From Luteimonas galliterrae (lineage in GTDB: Bacteria > Pseudomonadota > Gammaproteobacteria > Xanthomonadales > Xanthomonadaceae): a DNA stretch of 64,000 nt. Each line of letters begins with the position of its first letter. Positions within the stretch are counted from its first letter, which is position 1. Of the stretch, positions 1-9,778 are shown piece after piece. The position numbers and the translations under genes were made by a program. The DNA is taken from NCBI RefSeq assembly GCF_023374055.1, contig NZ_JAMBEP010000001.1, forward strand, positions 248,001 to 312,000. Direction: 5' to 3'. The notes beneath the pieces are model-generated. The model was not told the origin of the DNA. It did not search any database and saw only the letters and a program-made list of their open reading frames with translations.

Positions 1-157
1 CTGATGCAGTGGCGCCGCAGTATGCGCAAGTGCCACCAAACTCGGTGAGCACAAGTGCCCACTCTTGCTTAGAAACGCGGTGATCTGGAGCGACAATCTC
101 GCGAAGGCCGCGGCGTACGTTGTAGTTCATGCGCGAGAAGTGCTGAGTACCTTTCAT
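1..157 (-). CDS. HNH endonuclease-like protein, N-terminal part (cut by window edge)
   Basis: An ATG two bases beyond the attC core opens a frame that stays open for 52 codons to the left edge of the window. The translation begins MKGTQHFSRMNYNVRRGLRE and later reads FGGTCAYCGA. A CxxC zinc-knuckle-like pair in that setting is typical of the start of HNH/McrA-type nuclease domains, but the catalytic His and Asn would lie outside the window, so the family call is an inference. The tight spacing to attC is what a gene in the next integron cassette would show. The gene reads in the same direction as the neighbouring lipoprotein cassette. Confidence 0.55.
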   Translation of the reverse strand, partial: MKGTQHFSRMNYNVRRGLREIVAPDHRVSKQEWALVLTEFGGTCAYCGATAS

Positions 158-159
158 GG

Positions 160-219
160 CGCTAACGCCTGAATTAAGCCGACCCGCGAAGCGGGTTCGG
201 CTTGAATGAATTGTTAGGC
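160..219 (-). other. attC recombination site (integron 59-base element)
   Basis: Read on the minus strand, the site opens with the core GCCTAAC (RYYYAAC type) and closes with GTTAGCG, close to GTTRRRY. Between them lies an imperfect hairpin: AAGCCG, an unpaired A, ACCCGC, loop TTC, GCGGGT, CGGCTT. A single extrahelical base of this kind is a hallmark of attC sites, which integron integrase uses as folded bottom strand. The sequence is of the type common in Xanthomonadaceae chromosomal integrons. It separates the lipoprotein cassette (right) from the HNH-like cassette (left), and its first half encodes the C-terminal tail of the lipoprotein. Confidence 0.9.
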
Positions 220-572
220 CACACACCCGTGACGCATATCCATGCGTCCTGCTTGGCTATGACCGGCCTGCCATCAGTGACTTGAAACTGCCACCACTCA
301 CCCATGCAAGAACTTTTCTCTTTGCGGCAAAGCATGTGCTTGCCGGGAGGGGCAACGAACCACTGCTCCACAGCATAGTCCAACCGGCCAGCAGGAAAGT
401 TGGGACTTGAATCCGCAAGCACCCTAAGACGATCGGCATCCGGCGGTGGGGCAGCCGCTACCTGCCACTGCTCGGTCGTCCCGGATCCGCAAAGCGACGG
501 AAGACCACTCACTTGAGAGGTTGAACAGGCAGAAATAGTCATTGCGACTATGAGAAGCGCGAGTTCTTTCAT
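174..572 (-). CDS. Cassette-encoded lipoprotein of unknown function
   Basis: A 132-residue protein. Residues 1-16 (MKELALLIVAMTISAC) form a short lipoprotein signal ending in a plausible lipobox, so the mature protein should be anchored at Cys16. The mature part has a Pro/Ala-rich stretch and several Trp and Cys residues, and no family that I recognise. The last residues, NNSFKPNPLRGSA, are not native domain sequence: they are the translation of the attC hairpin, a tail seen on many proteins encoded in Xanthomonadaceae cassettes. The stop codon TAA lies inside attC. Function unknown; likely an envelope protein. Confidence 0.75.
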   Translation of the reverse strand: MKELALLIVAMTISACSTSQVSGLPSLCGSGTTEQWQVAAAPPPDADRLRVLADSSPNFPAGRLDYAVEQWFVAPPGKHMLCRKEKSSCMGEWWQFQVTDGRPVIAKQDAWICVTGVWPNNSFKPNPLRGSA

Positions 573-577
573 GTGGG

Positions 578-627
578 GCCTAACTATTGTTTATAGGGCG
601 AATCCACCCCGATATCGGATATTAGAC
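578..627 (-). other. Candidate degenerate attC/attI-like boundary of the cassette array
   Basis: The core GTTAGGC (minus strand, 584-578) marks the point where the cassette joins. About 40 bases further right is ATTAGAC on the plus strand (621-627), one base off GTTRRRY, giving a 50 bp unit with a weak outer dyad (CTAACTAT against ATATTAG). It lacks the strong central hairpin of the other attC. It may be a decayed attC or an attI remnant. The assignment rests on the core sequence only. Confidence 0.35.
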
Positions 628-688
628 GCCATTTACGGGTGCGGTAGGGTATGGTGTCGCCCGAATTCGGAGCGAGGTCGAAGTTGTA

Positions 689-1093
689 ATGGAAGGCACC
701 CCGGGCGCCACAGAAGTCAGGCTGGACATCTGGCTCTGGGCCGCGCGCTTCTTCAAGACGCGGAGCCTGGCCAAGCAGGCGATCGAGACCGGCAAGATCG
801 AGGTCGCGGGCCAGCGGGCGAAGGCGTCGCGGGTCGTGCGGGAGGGCGATGCGCTCGTGGTCGTGCGCGGGGACGAGACGTTCCGGGTGGAGGTGCTGGC
901 GGTCAGCGTTAACCGCGGGCCCGCCAAAGTCGCGCAGACCCTGTACCGGGAGTCGGAAGAATCGAAGACCGCGCGATTGGCCAAACGCGCCGAAGCCGCG
1001 GCCGCGCGCGCCGGCTACAAACCGCCGGAAACCAAACCCGACAAGCGCGCGCGCAAACTGATCCGCGCGCTGGGCGACATCGATGCACTGTAA
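689..1093 (+). CDS. hslR: Heat shock protein 15 (S4-domain RNA-binding protein)
   Basis: A 134-residue protein, close to the 133 residues of E. coli Hsp15. An S4 RNA-binding domain spans about residues 9-70 (RLDIWLWAARFFKTRSLAKQ, then the AIETGKIEVAG turn), followed by a basic, Lys/Arg/Ala-rich tail. Hsp15 binds stalled free 50S ribosomal subunits that still carry a nascent chain and helps recycle them after heat shock. The start is ATG at 689; a GAAGTTGTA stretch upstream gives only a weak ribosome site. It lies 15 bases ahead of the efflux pump gene on the same strand. Confidence 0.9.
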   Translation: MEGTPGATEVRLDIWLWAARFFKTRSLAKQAIETGKIEVAGQRAKASRVVREGDALVVVRGDETFRVEVLAVSVNRGPAKVAQTLYRESEESKTARLAKRAEAAAARAGYKPPETKPDKRARKLIRALGDIDAL

Positions 1094-1108
1094 ACGGGCA
1101 GCGGCCGC

Positions 1109-2539
1109 ATGAAGTCCGGCCGGCTGCTGCCCCTGATCGTGGCCTGCGCCTTGTTCATCGAGAACATGGACTCGACCGTGATCTCGACCTCGCTGCCGGC
1201 GATCGCCGAGGATCTGGCGACCGATCCGATCGCGCTGAAACTCGCGTTGACCACGTACATGCTGGCGCTGGCGGTGTTCATCCCGATCAGCGGCTGGGTC
1301 GCCGACCGTTTCGGCGCGCGGCCCACGTTCATGACCGCGATCGGCGTGTTCCTGCTCGGTTCGGTCGCGTGCGCGGCGAGCGTGTCGCTGGAAACGATGG
1401 TCGCCGCGCGCTTCCTGCAAGGCATGGGCGGCGCGCTGATGGTGCCGGTCGGCCGACTGGTGTTGCTGCGCACGGTGCCGAAAAGCGAACTCGTGCAGGC
1501 TTTGAGCTGGCTGACGATTCCGGCGCTGATCGGGCCGGTGGTCGGGCCGCCGTTGGGCGGTTTCATCACGACTTATTTCGATTGGCGCTGGATTTTCCTG
1601 ATCAACCTGCCGATCGGCGTGCTCGGCATCGTGCTGGCCAAGCGTTTCATTCCCGACATACGCGAACCGAGCGTGCCTCTCGATTGGATCGGATTCCTGC
1701 TTACCGGCGTAGGCCTCGCGCTGGCGATGTTCGGATTCTCGACGATGGGCCGGCATCTGGTCTCCGCGCCGCTGTCCATAGGCGCGCTCGCCATCGGCAC
1801 AGCGGCTTTGATCGCCTATGCGTGGCACGCGCGGCGCCATCCGCATCCGCTGCTCGATCTGGGCTTGTTCCGCCTGGCGACGTATCGCGCCGGTGTGCTC
1901 GGCGGTTCGTTGTTCCGGATCGGCGTCGGCGCCACGCCGTTCCTGCTGCCGCTGATGCTGCAGCTGGGTTTCGGATTGACGCCGGTGGAATCGGGCATGC
2001 TGACCTTCGTGTCGGCGGTCGGCGCGATGTTCATGAAGACGATCGCCGCCAATGTGCTCAAGCGTTACGGATTCCGCAACGTGCTGGTGTTCAACGCGTT
2101 GATCGCCTCGGCCATGCTCTGCGGCTTCGGTCTGTTCCGACCGACCACGCCGCATGTCTTCATCATTTGCACGCTGCTGATCAGCGGCTGCTTCCGTTCG
2201 CTGCAATTCACCAGCTTGAACGCGATCAGCTATGCGGAAGTGGATTCGCCGAAGATGGGGCAGGCGAGCAGCCTGGCCGGGATGATGCAGCAATTGTCGT
2301 TGAGCATGGGCGTGGCGATCGCGGGCTATGTGCTGGAGATCGTCGGGCTGGTCGCGCACCGGCCGTCGACCGACGTGCACAATTTCTACGTCGCGTTCGC
2401 GGTGGTGGGGCTGCTGTCGGCCAGTTCGGCCTGGATGATGTGGCGGTTGCCGCGCAATGCCGGCGCCGAGATGGCGGGGCATGCGCAGCCCGGGCAGGAA
2501 ATCGCGGAGCCGAAGGTCGAGCAGCGGCCGGCGACGTAG
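1109..2539 (+). CDS. MFS drug efflux transporter, DHA2 (EmrB/QacA, MdtD-like) family
   Basis: A 476-residue integral membrane protein with many hydrophobic segments, probably 14 as in the DHA2 family. Motif D1-like sequence (IENMDSTVISTSLPAIA) lies in the first helix, motif A (GWVADRFGARP) in the loop between helices 2 and 3, and motif C-like GPVVGPPLGGF in helix 5. The stretch GALMVPVGRLVLLR closely recalls E. coli MdtD. Such proteins exchange protons for hydrophobic drugs across the inner membrane. Substrate unknown. No TetR or MarR regulator and no membrane-fusion partner is adjacent. An inverted repeat follows directly. Confidence 0.85.
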   Translation: MKSGRLLPLIVACALFIENMDSTVISTSLPAIAEDLATDPIALKLALTTYMLALAVFIPISGWVADRFGARPTFMTAIGVFLLGSVACAASVSLETMVAARFLQGMGGALMVPVGRLVLLRTVPKSELVQALSWLTIPALIGPVVGPPLGGFITTYFDWRWIFLINLPIGVLGIVLAKRFIPDIREPSVPLDWIGFLLTGVGLALAMFGFSTMGRHLVSAPLSIGALAIGTAALIAYAWHARRHPHPLLDLGLFRLATYRAGVLGGSLFRIGVGATPFLLPLMLQLGFGLTPVESGMLTFVSAVGAMFMKTIAANVLKRYGFRNVLVFNALIASAMLCGFGLFRPTTPHVFIICTLLISGCFRSLQFTSLNAISYAEVDSPKMGQASSLAGMMQQLSLSMGVAIAGYVLEIVGLVAHRPSTDVHNFYVAFAVVGLLSASSAWMMWRLPRNAGAEMAGHAQPGQEIAEPKVEQRPAT

Positions 2540-2550
2540 CGCGAGTTTTT

Positions 2551-2629
2551 GTGGGAGCGGCTTCAGCCGCGAGCTTTCGATCTAATAGTGGTCTTTCCCA
2601 AAAAAGCTCGCGGCTGAAGCCGCTCCCAC
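2551..2629. repeat. Family A inverted repeat (REP/BIME-like), copy 1
   Basis: Two outward copies of a unit, GGGAGCGGCTTCAGCCGCGA and its reverse complement, flank a unique spacer of about 25 bases and could form a long hairpin. The same unit recurs at about ten intergenic places in this window. It lies between the convergent efflux gene and katG. Confidence 0.9.
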
Positions 2630-2646
2630 GAAAATCCCGCTCTACC

Positions 2647-2676
2647 AAAAAAGACGCCGGCGCGGGCCGGCGTCTT
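2647..2676 (-). terminator. Rho-independent terminator of katG
   Basis: On the minus strand, the stem AAGACGCCGGC / GCCGGCGTCTT with a four-base loop is followed by TTTT. It lies 25 bases beyond the katG stop codon. The plus-strand side has no comparable T-run. Confidence 0.8.
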
Positions 2677-2700
2677 GATTTCTCGACTCGGTCGGGCCGA

Positions 2701-5782
<3,082 letters not shown>

Positions 5783-5833
5783 GGCCGTGGCTCGCTCGCG
5801 GTGTGTGGAGCCAGCACGTTAGGCTCGGCATTG

Positions 5834-6544
5834 TTACGAAATCGACAAGGCCGGCGGTTTTTCCGCCATCGCCGCGCGGCGGAACAGCCATATCGCCAGC
5901 ATGCCGTTGATCAGGAACACCAGCACCAGGTACAGCGCGAAACTGTCCAGAAAGTCGAACCATTCCACGCCGGTGTAGTTGCCCAGCAGCCGGCCCAGCG
6001 TGCGCAAGGCGTTGAGGGCGAAGGCGATGGATGCCAGCCGCAGCCAGCCGGGGCCCGCGTTCCAGGTGGCGATCGCGAAACAGGTCCAGGCGACGAGCCC
6101 GGACAGCATCAACGGGAAATAGATCGCGCCGGTGAAAGATCCCCAGAGTTCGTGCCGTTGCGCGAGCACGCCGCGCAGCGCCGGTTCGGCGGCGTACGCG
6201 TTCGCCCACTGTTGGCTGACCATCACGAAATCCAGGCCGCGGTGGAGGAATTCGAATACGACGAAGAACATGGTGAAGGTGAAAGCCAATAGCGACGCCA
6301 GCGGCGCCTTGGCGAAACGGTCCAGCGCGAACACCGCATACGTCACCGCCAGTCCCGCGATGGAGAACAACACCGCGAGCGCGCGAGTGCGATCGAGCAG
6401 GCCGGTGCGCACTGCGAAATCCTCGGCTGCCGCCTGCGTTTCCGGAAACCAGAAGATGAAGCACAACGCTTGGAAGATTTGCGCGGCCATGAAGACGCAC
6501 AGGGCGGCGCCGGCGAGGCGGTAGTGTCTGGCGGTCAGTGGCAT
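5834..6544 (-). CDS. Multi-pass membrane protein of unknown function
   Basis: A 236-residue protein with about seven hydrophobic segments (for example AALCVFMAAQIFQALCFIFW, ALAVLFSIAGLAVTYAVFAL and FALYLVLVFLINGMLAIWLF). The arrangement resembles small uncharacterised inner-membrane proteins of the DUF4386 or similar kind, but I do not recognise a defining motif. It lies 51 bases upstream of the DUF937 gene on the same strand, so the two may be co-transcribed. No function is proposed. Confidence 0.7.
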   Translation of the reverse strand: MPLTARHYRLAGAALCVFMAAQIFQALCFIFWFPETQAAAEDFAVRTGLLDRTRALAVLFSIAGLAVTYAVFALDRFAKAPLASLLAFTFTMFFVVFEFLHRGLDFVMVSQQWANAYAAEPALRGVLAQRHELWGSFTGAIYFPLMLSGLVAWTCFAIATWNAGPGWLRLASIAFALNALRTLGRLLGNYTGVEWFDFLDSFALYLVLVFLINGMLAIWLFRRAAMAEKPPALSIS

Positions 6545-6654
6545 CGTTGCTCTCCGGTGGATGCAAGGGTCATGCGCCGGCCGCTGCGCGGCTGGCGATC
6601 GGCTTCGATTGGCTGGAGCGGCGAAAGTTCAGGGCCGGCGGGGTTCGAGGCAGA

Positions 6655-6963
6655 TCGAACATGGCGTAAATCCCCCTTTGGTCCCCCTTTTTCAAAGGGG
6701 GAGTTCCGGGTTTGGGTTCGATCGTTGCGTATTGCCGCCTCCCTTCTTCGAAATAAAGAGGGCGCCGAGAACTGCTGCTCTCCTCGAAAAAGAGGGCGCT
6801 GCGATCTGCTGTTCTCCCTCCTTTGAAAAAGGAGGGCCGGGGAGGATTTACGCCATGCTCGACAAGGCGACGTAGCCCGGGTGGAGCCGCAGGCGATACC
6901 CGGGACGCTCCATGGCTCTCGCAGCAAGAGCCCCGGGTATCGCTACGCTCCACCCGGGCTACG
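6655..6963. repeat. Mosaic of family E and family F repeats between a membrane gene and mutS
   Basis: The 436-base gap holds no gene. 6655-6862 is bounded by near-perfect 19-base inverted ends (ATGGCGTAAATCC against GGATTTACGCCAT) and contains several CCCCTTTTTCAAAGGGGG-type hairpins (family E). 6872-6963 is a family F inverted pair (TAGCCCGGGTGGAGC / CTCCACCCGGGCTA) closely matching 57130-57227. The segment has the look of repeated insertion of short mobile repeats. Confidence 0.8.
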
Positions 6964-6980
6964 GTTGCGCCGGCGTGAGC

Positions 6981-9560
6981 TCACTGCAACGCTTTCAAAC
7001 GGTACAGCGCTTCCAGGGCTTGTTTCGGCGTCAGCTCGTCGGGGTCGATCGAGGCGAGCGCATCGAGCGCGGCGGAGGCGGGCGTGAACAAGCCGATCTG
7101 CTGCGGCATGTCCAACGCGGCGGGCGCCATCGACGGTTTGGGCGAGTCGCCGCGTCGTTCCAGCTCGGCCAGCCGGCCGCGCGCCTGCCGCACCACCGAT
7201 TTGGGCAGGCCAGCGAGCGCGGCGACCTGCAGGCCGAAGCTGCGATCGGCGGGGCCGTCCTTCACAGCGTGCATGAACACCAGCGCATCGTCGTGCTCGA
7301 CGGCATCCAAATGCACATTGGCGATGCCGCTATTGGGCTCCGCCAGAGCGGTCAGTTCGAAATAGTGCGTGGCGAACAGGGTGTAGCAGCGGTTGACGCC
7401 GGCCAGGTGCCGCGCGACCGCATCGGCCAGCGCCAAACCGTCGTAGGTGGAGGTGCCGCGGCCGATCTCGTCCATCAGCACCAGCGATCGCTCGGTGGCG
7501 TGATGCAAGATGTAGCTGGTCTCGGCCATTTCGACCATGAAAGTGGATTGCCCTCGCGCCAAGTCGTCGCCGGCGCCGATGCGGGTCAGGATGCGGTCGA
7601 TGGGGCCGAGGATCGCCTTCGCCGCCGGCACGAAGCTGCCGATGTGCGCGAGCAGCACGATCAGCGCGTTCTGGCGCATATAGGTCGACTTGCCGCCCAT
7701 GTTGGGGCCGGTGATCACCAGCATGCGGCGCTCGTCGTCGAACGCCAGGTCGTTGGGCGTGAACGGTTCCTCGCGCACGGCTTCGACGACGGGATGGCGG
7801 CCGCGTTCGATCTCCAGCCCCGGTTCGTCGCGCAATTGCGGCGCCGACCAGTCGAGCTGCTGCGCGCGTTCGGCGAAACAGGCGAGCACATCGAGTTCGC
7901 TCAACGCGGCGGCGCAGCGCTTCAACGGTTCCAAGCGCCCGTTCAACGCGTCGAGCAGGCCGTCGTACAGCAGTTTTTCCCGCGACAGCGAGCGTTCGCG
8001 CGCCGACAGCACCTTGTCTTCGAAGGTTTTCAGCTCTTCGGTGATGTAGCGTTCGGCGCCGGTCAGCGTTTGCCGTCGCGTGTAGTGCGTCGGCGCGCGC
8101 GCGGACTGGCCCTTGCTGATCTCGATGTAATAGCCGTGGACGCGGTTGTAGCCGACTTTCAGCGTCGGTATGCCGCTGTTCTCGCGTTCGCGCTGCTCCA
8201 GGTCCACCAGGAACCGGTCGGCGTTCGTGGACAGCTCGCGCAATTCGTCCAGTTCGGCGTCGTAGCCCTTTGCGAAGACGCCGCCGTCGCGGGCCAGCAC
8301 CGGCGGCTGTTCGACCAGGGCCTGCCCGAGCAGGACGGCTTCGGCGGCGTGTTCGCCGAGTTCGGCGGACAGCGTGCGCAATCGCGGCGAATCGAGCGGG
8401 TCGAGCAGGGCGCGCAGCGCGGGCAGCATCGCCAGGCCGTCGCGCAGCGTGCTCAGGTCGCGCGGCCGCGCCGAGCGCAGCGCGATCCGCGACAGGATCC
8501 GCTCCAGGTCGCCCAGGCCGCGGAAATGTTCGCGCAGCGGCCGTTCCGCGCCGTGTTCGATCAGCGTCGCGACCGCATGGTGGCGTTCGCCGATCACGCG
8601 GCGGTCGCGCAACGGCCGGTGCAGCCATCGGCGCAACAGGCGGCCGCCCATCGGCGCGATCGTCGTGTCGAGCACGCCGAGCAGGGTGTTGCGCGTGTCG
8701 CCGTCGACGCGCGTATCCAGTTCCAGGTGCCGGCGCGTGGCGGCGTTCATCGCGATCGCGCCGTCGCTGGCTTCGATGGCGATCGCGGTCAAGTGCGGCA
8801 GGCGCTGCTTCTGGGTTTCCTCGACGTAGCCGAGCAGGGCGCTGGCGGCGGCGATCGCCAGCCCGCTCTTACCGAATACGCCGTCTTCCAGGCCGAAGGC
8901 GGACAGATCGTGCAAGTTGAAGAATTGCAGCAGCTGCCGGCGGCCGTTGTCGGCGTCGAACAGCCAGGGCGCGCGCCGCCGCAAGCCGTTGCGCGCGGTC
9001 ACGAACGCGGGCCAGCCGTCTTCGTCGGGCAACAGCAATTCGGCCGGCTCCAGGCGCGACAGTTCGGCTTCGAGCGCGTCTTCGCCCACGACTTCGTTAG
9101 CCAGGAAACGGCCGCCGGCCAGGTCGGCCCAGGCCAGTCCATAGCCGTGTTTGTTGCGCGACAGCGCCATCAGCAGGGTGTCGCGGCGCTCGCTGAGCAA
9201 CGCTTCGTCGGTCACGGTGCCGGGCGTGACGATGCGCACCACCTTGCGTTCGACCAGGCCCTTGCTGGCAGCCGGGTCGCCGATCTGCTCGCAGATCGCC
9301 ACCGATTCGCCCAACGCCACCAAGCGCGCCAGATAGCTTTCGGCCGCATGGTGCGGCACGCCGGCCATCGGGATCGGCTGGCCCGCGGAATTGCCGCGCT
9401 GGGTCAGGGTGATATCCAGCAGCCGCGCCGCCTTGCGCGCGTCGTCGTAGAACAGCTCGTAGAAATCGCCCATGCGGAAGAACAGCAGCACGTCCGGATG
9501 CTCGGCCTTCGCGGCGAAAAACTGGCGCATCAAAGGCGTGTGTTGCGCAGCGGTGGACAT
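6981..9560 (-). CDS. mutS: DNA mismatch repair protein MutS
   Basis: An 859-residue protein (E. coli MutS has 853). It binds base mismatches and small loops and, with ATP, recruits MutL. The N-terminal mismatch-binding domain carries GDFYELF with the Phe and Glu that contact the mismatch. The C-terminal ABC-type ATPase has Walker [10 protein letters not shown] and Walker B-like [16 protein letters not shown]. Start ATG at 9560. It is the only gene on its strand between the repeat mosaic and the receptor gene, and stands apart from mutL, which is about 30 kb away. Confidence 0.97.
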   Translation of the reverse strand: MSTAAQHTPLMRQFFAAKAEHPDVLLFFRMGDFYELFYDDARKAARLLDITLTQRGNSAGQPIPMAGVPHHAAESYLARLVALGESVAICEQIGDPAASKGLVERKVVRIVTPGTVTDEALLSERRDTLLMALSRNKHGYGLAWADLAGGRFLANEVVGEDALEAELSRLEPAELLLPDEDGWPAFVTARNGLRRRAPWLFDADNGRRQLLQFFNLHDLSAFGLEDGVFGKSGLAIAAASALLGYVEETQKQRLPHLTAIAIEASDGAIAMNAATRRHLELDTRVDGDTRNTLLGVLDTTIAPMGGRLLRRWLHRPLRDRRVIGERHHAVATLIEHGAERPLREHFRGLGDLERILSRIALRSARPRDLSTLRDGLAMLPALRALLDPLDSPRLRTLSAELGEHAAEAVLLGQALVEQPPVLARDGGVFAKGYDAELDELRELSTNADRFLVDLEQRERENSGIPTLKVGYNRVHGYYIEISKGQSARAPTHYTRRQTLTGAERYITEELKTFEDKVLSARERSLSREKLLYDGLLDALNGRLEPLKRCAAALSELDVLACFAERAQQLDWSAPQLRDEPGLEIERGRHPVVEAVREEPFTPNDLAFDDERRMLVITGPNMGGKSTYMRQNALIVLLAHIGSFVPAAKAILGPIDRILTRIGAGDDLARGQSTFMVEMAETSYILHHATERSLVLMDEIGRGTSTYDGLALADAVARHLAGVNRCYTLFATHYFELTALAEPNSGIANVHLDAVEHDDALVFMHAVKDGPADRSFGLQVAALAGLPKSVVRQARGRLAELERRGDSPKPSMAPAALDMPQQIGLFTPASAALDALASIDPDELTPKQALEALYRLKALQ

Positions 9561-9778
9561 GCGTTCCTGGGGCTTGTCGCGGGCTGGCTAGTTTGCCTGA
9601 TTGCAGGCTGCCCGGCCGCTCCGGGTGTGGTACCGTTTCCGCGCTTCGCAGATCCGCAGGGAAAGCTGCCGGGGTTCCCCCACCACCGGTAAGCGGGATC
9701 CGCGCAGCGCCCGGCTGTCCACATGCCGGCCCGTTCGCCGTCTTACGCGCGTACTCACCAACTTGAGGGGACCCATCC

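Larger units (their letters stand above)
160..584 (-). mobile_element. Integron gene cassette carrying one lipoprotein gene
   Basis: The unit runs on the minus strand from the core GTTAGGC at 584-578, through a single gene (572-174), to the attC at 219-160. Only five bases separate the entry core from the ATG, as is usual for cassettes. The stretch looks richer in A+T than its surroundings, in line with transferred DNA. No integrase gene lies to the right, where it would be expected if this were the first cassette next to attI, so this looks like the edge of an integrase-less attC cluster or of an array whose integrase lies elsewhere. Confidence 0.75.

Noticed and set aside
584-2482. A 632-codon open frame antisense to the MFS gene
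   Set aside because: It is rich in Arg, Gln and His, matches no family, and lies opposite a well-supported transporter. High GC at third positions keeps such antisense frames open.
6912-9692. A 926-codon frame antisense to mutS
   Set aside because: MutS is certain, and the antisense frame begins inside a repeat.
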